DNA of 64,000 nucleotides from NCBI GenBank assembly GCA_944392275.1, contig CALXWA010000001.1, positions 316,737-380,736 of the forward strand, given 5' to 3'. The notes under the pieces were generated by a model. The model saw only the letters and a program-made list of their open reading frames with translations, was not told the origin of the DNA and ran no database searches. Of the stretch, positions 62,816 through 64,000 are shown one piece after another (positions within the stretch are counted from its first letter, which is position 1; every line of letters begins with the position of its first letter). Origin of the DNA: an uncultured Alphaproteobacteria bacterium (GTDB taxonomy: Bacteria; Pseudomonadota; Alphaproteobacteria; RF32; CAG-239). The position numbers were made by a program, and so were the translations under genes.

Positions 62816-63211
62816 CTACAGGGCTTGAATTTTTTCATTTTCATAGAGATACGACTTCCCGTCATCCATAGTAAATTTCTCACCATTTTTAATCTCTTGA
62901 AAACTTCCGTCTTTTTTGAAACACATTTTGGTCATGTTCGGGGTTCGTGAAGCAAAAGTTTTTACATAAACAAAAGCCTGAACATTATTCAAATGAGCAA
63001 TACAACCGGAAAAACGACACACAAAACAAGGACAACCAACCTTCACCCCGTTTCGATAAAACCATCCTAACCGAACATCGTATTCTGGATTCATCTCATT
63101 AGAAGGAGTTCCGGGTTTAACTTCCAAATCATTGTCCAACATTTGTGCTTGGAGTAAAGCACACATTAACTTAACGGCTTCTTTTGCCGTCGCAACTTTT
63201 AAACTTTTCAT
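62816..63211 (-). CDS. Hypothetical protein with a Cys cluster
   Basis: A 131-residue soluble protein. The N-terminus is helical (ATAKEAVKLMCALLQAQML). The middle carries VGCPCFVCRFSGC, four closely spaced Cys that could bind metal. A C-terminal strand-rich part follows (MCFKKDGSFQEIKNGEKFTMDDGKSYLYENE). No family recognised. It has a consensus promoter and a perfect terminator, but an AT-only leader without a Shine-Dalgarno site, like the other small unknown genes here. Confidence 0.65.
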   Translation of the reverse strand: MKSLKVATAKEAVKLMCALLQAQMLDNDLEVKPGTPSNEMNPEYDVRLGWFYRNGVKVGCPCFVCRFSGCIAHLNNVQAFVYVKTFASRTPNMTKMCFKKDGSFQEIKNGEKFTMDDGKSYLYENEKIQAL

Positions 63212-63256
63212 AAAAAATAAATAAAATAAACATTAATTATAAATATCAATCCTTTG

Positions 63257-63285
63257 AAGTTATGCCAAAACACAAATACTGTCAA
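63257..63285 (-). promoter_or_regulatory. Promoter of the 131-residue protein gene
   Basis: On the minus strand, TTGACA - 17 bases - TAACTT, 46 nt before the ATG at 63211. Confidence 0.65.
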
Positions 63286-63286
63286 C

Positions 63287-63325
63287 AAAAAAACATCCTT
63301 GGATAATCATTCCAAGGATGTTTTT
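63287..63325 (-). terminator. Terminator of the inositol-monophosphatase-like gene
   Basis: Stem AAAACATCCTTGGA / TCCAAGGATGTTTTT with T-run, 45 nt past the stop at 63371. Confidence 0.85.
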
Positions 63326-63370
63326 GTCACCACAATAAGTCTTCAACCTTTCAAACTTGCCACGGGAAGA

Positions 63371-64000
63371 TTACTTATATTTAATTCCTCCGGTAGCTTT
63401 TAAAATTAAATCATAATCATCTTGAAAACAGATAAGGTATGGACGTTTAATCTTGCATTGATCATTAAACCACTTTTCAGAGAAGCAATCAATTTCCTCT
63501 TTTGTTTCACAATCATACAATCCCATACCCAAAGCCTTAACAATCGCCATTCCTCCCGCAATATCCCATAAATAGGCTTTTAATACGGCTCCGCGAACAC
63601 GTCGGAGGGCAATAAAGGAATAGTAAATCACTGCCGAAAAATAATCTTGCCAAATAAATTCGGCCGGCTTCATTCCGTAGACAAACCACGAATTCCCAAG
63701 TAAAACTCGCGAATCAGACTTTACATCTTTAGGCAAATGTTGCTTCACCTGCCCGGTTTCAAAGAAAACCTCCTGCCCGTCTGTATAGACCAGCTCATCG
63801 AGAGCGGGAAGGTATATGTACCCTTCAAGCAGTTTTCCATGTTTCATGACAGCAACGGTAATTCCATACAGCGGCATTCCTGCAGCATAATTTACGGTTC
63901 CGTCGATCGGGTCGATTACAAACTGATACTCAGTTTCCCGAATTTTGTCAAAAACACACCCCTCTAAACTTGCGATCGTTTCTTCATCAATAATCATGTA
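63371..64000 (-). CDS. Inositol monophosphatase-family protein, C-terminal part
   Basis: The frame is open to the right edge, so the N-terminus lies outside; the ATG at 63997 is probably internal. The metal-site motif is FVIDPIDGTVNYAAGMPLYGITVAV (DPIDGT), preceded by an acidic IIDEET matching the family's 'EE' ligand. The C-terminal motif AYLWDIAGGMAIVKALGMGLYD ('WDxAGG') is also present. It is a Mg2+-dependent phosphatase of the IMPase/CysQ/SuhB group; the substrate (inositol phosphate, PAP or other) is not decided by these motifs. Confidence 0.88.
   Translation of the reverse strand, partial: YMIIDEETIASLEGCVFDKIRETEYQFVIDPIDGTVNYAAGMPLYGITVAVMKHGKLLEGYIYLPALDELVYTDGQEVFFETGQVKQHLPKDVKSDSRVLLGNSWFVYGMKPAEFIWQDYFSAVIYYSFIALRRVRGAVLKAYLWDIAGGMAIVKALGMGLYDCETKEEIDCFSEKWFNDQCKIKRPYLICFQDDYDLILKATGGIKYK

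Overview
The window looks like a chromosome segment from a low-GC, Gram-negative alphaproteobacterium, probably a host- or gut-associated uncultured lineage. This is inferred from LpxK, KdtA, LspA, GatCAB, FabI, a catalytic/non-catalytic M16 peptidase pair, low GC with strong AT drift, and a large secreted leucine-rich-repeat protein. Species identity cannot be settled by reading.

Layout. 1-3.8 kb: end of a surface-polysaccharide locus on the minus strand (GT8 glycosyltransferase fragment, frameshifted DegT aminotransferase, RgpF-like protein, XRE regulator, sugar-nucleotide epimerase). 3.86-17.36 kb: a 13.4 kb integrative island inserted in the 3' end of tRNA-Val(TAC), bounded by perfect 48-bp repeats. 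17.5-25.4 kb: PEP/pyruvate-binding protein, HU, Lon, then an orphan FliN-like protein and an acyltransferase-kdtA-lpxK lipid A run. 25.4-28.8 kb: an IbrB/IbrA-like pair with a degenerate Snf2-type helicase, beside tRNA-Ser(GCT). 28.9-52.0 kb: housekeeping genes (ZIP transporter, mutL, pgi, two M16 peptidases, lspA, mgtE, tRNA-Leu, recJ, OmpA-type lipoprotein, gatCAB, sppA, fabI, yihY, recA). 52.1-56.6 kb: a secreted LRR protein facing a stand-alone phage-type tail-fibre gene and a small phage-like gene. 56.7-64 kb: dxs, a cupin, a VIT1/CCC1-type transporter, an alpha/beta hydrolase, tRNA(CAT), several small unknown proteins and a truncated inositol-monophosphatase gene.

The most unusual part is the island. 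It has its own integrase and AlpA-like factor. Instead of phage structural genes it carries replisome look-alikes: two tandem DnaQ(epsilon)-like proteins with lost catalytic residues, a DnaX-like clamp-loader ATPase, a delta'-like protein with a dead P-loop, a probable delta-like protein translationally coupled to it, and a 238-residue protein coupled to the DnaX-like gene that might be a sliding-clamp-type protein (speculative). Two related RNase J-like metallo-beta-lactamase proteins flank this core. The second sits in a tight operon with a PD-(D/E)XK nuclease-like protein and a WYL-domain regulator, an arrangement reminiscent of defence loci. I infer an island-encoded alternative clamp loader plus nucleases, acting either as a replication-fork sensor/defence device or as a maintenance module; no function has been shown.

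Other regulation visible in the sequence: two near-identical MerR-type promoters with 19-bp spacers in front of the cupin and the alpha/beta hydrolase, a strong promoter followed at once by a perfect terminator before the tail-fibre gene, and a set of small unknown genes with AT-only leaders lacking Shine-Dalgarno sequences.
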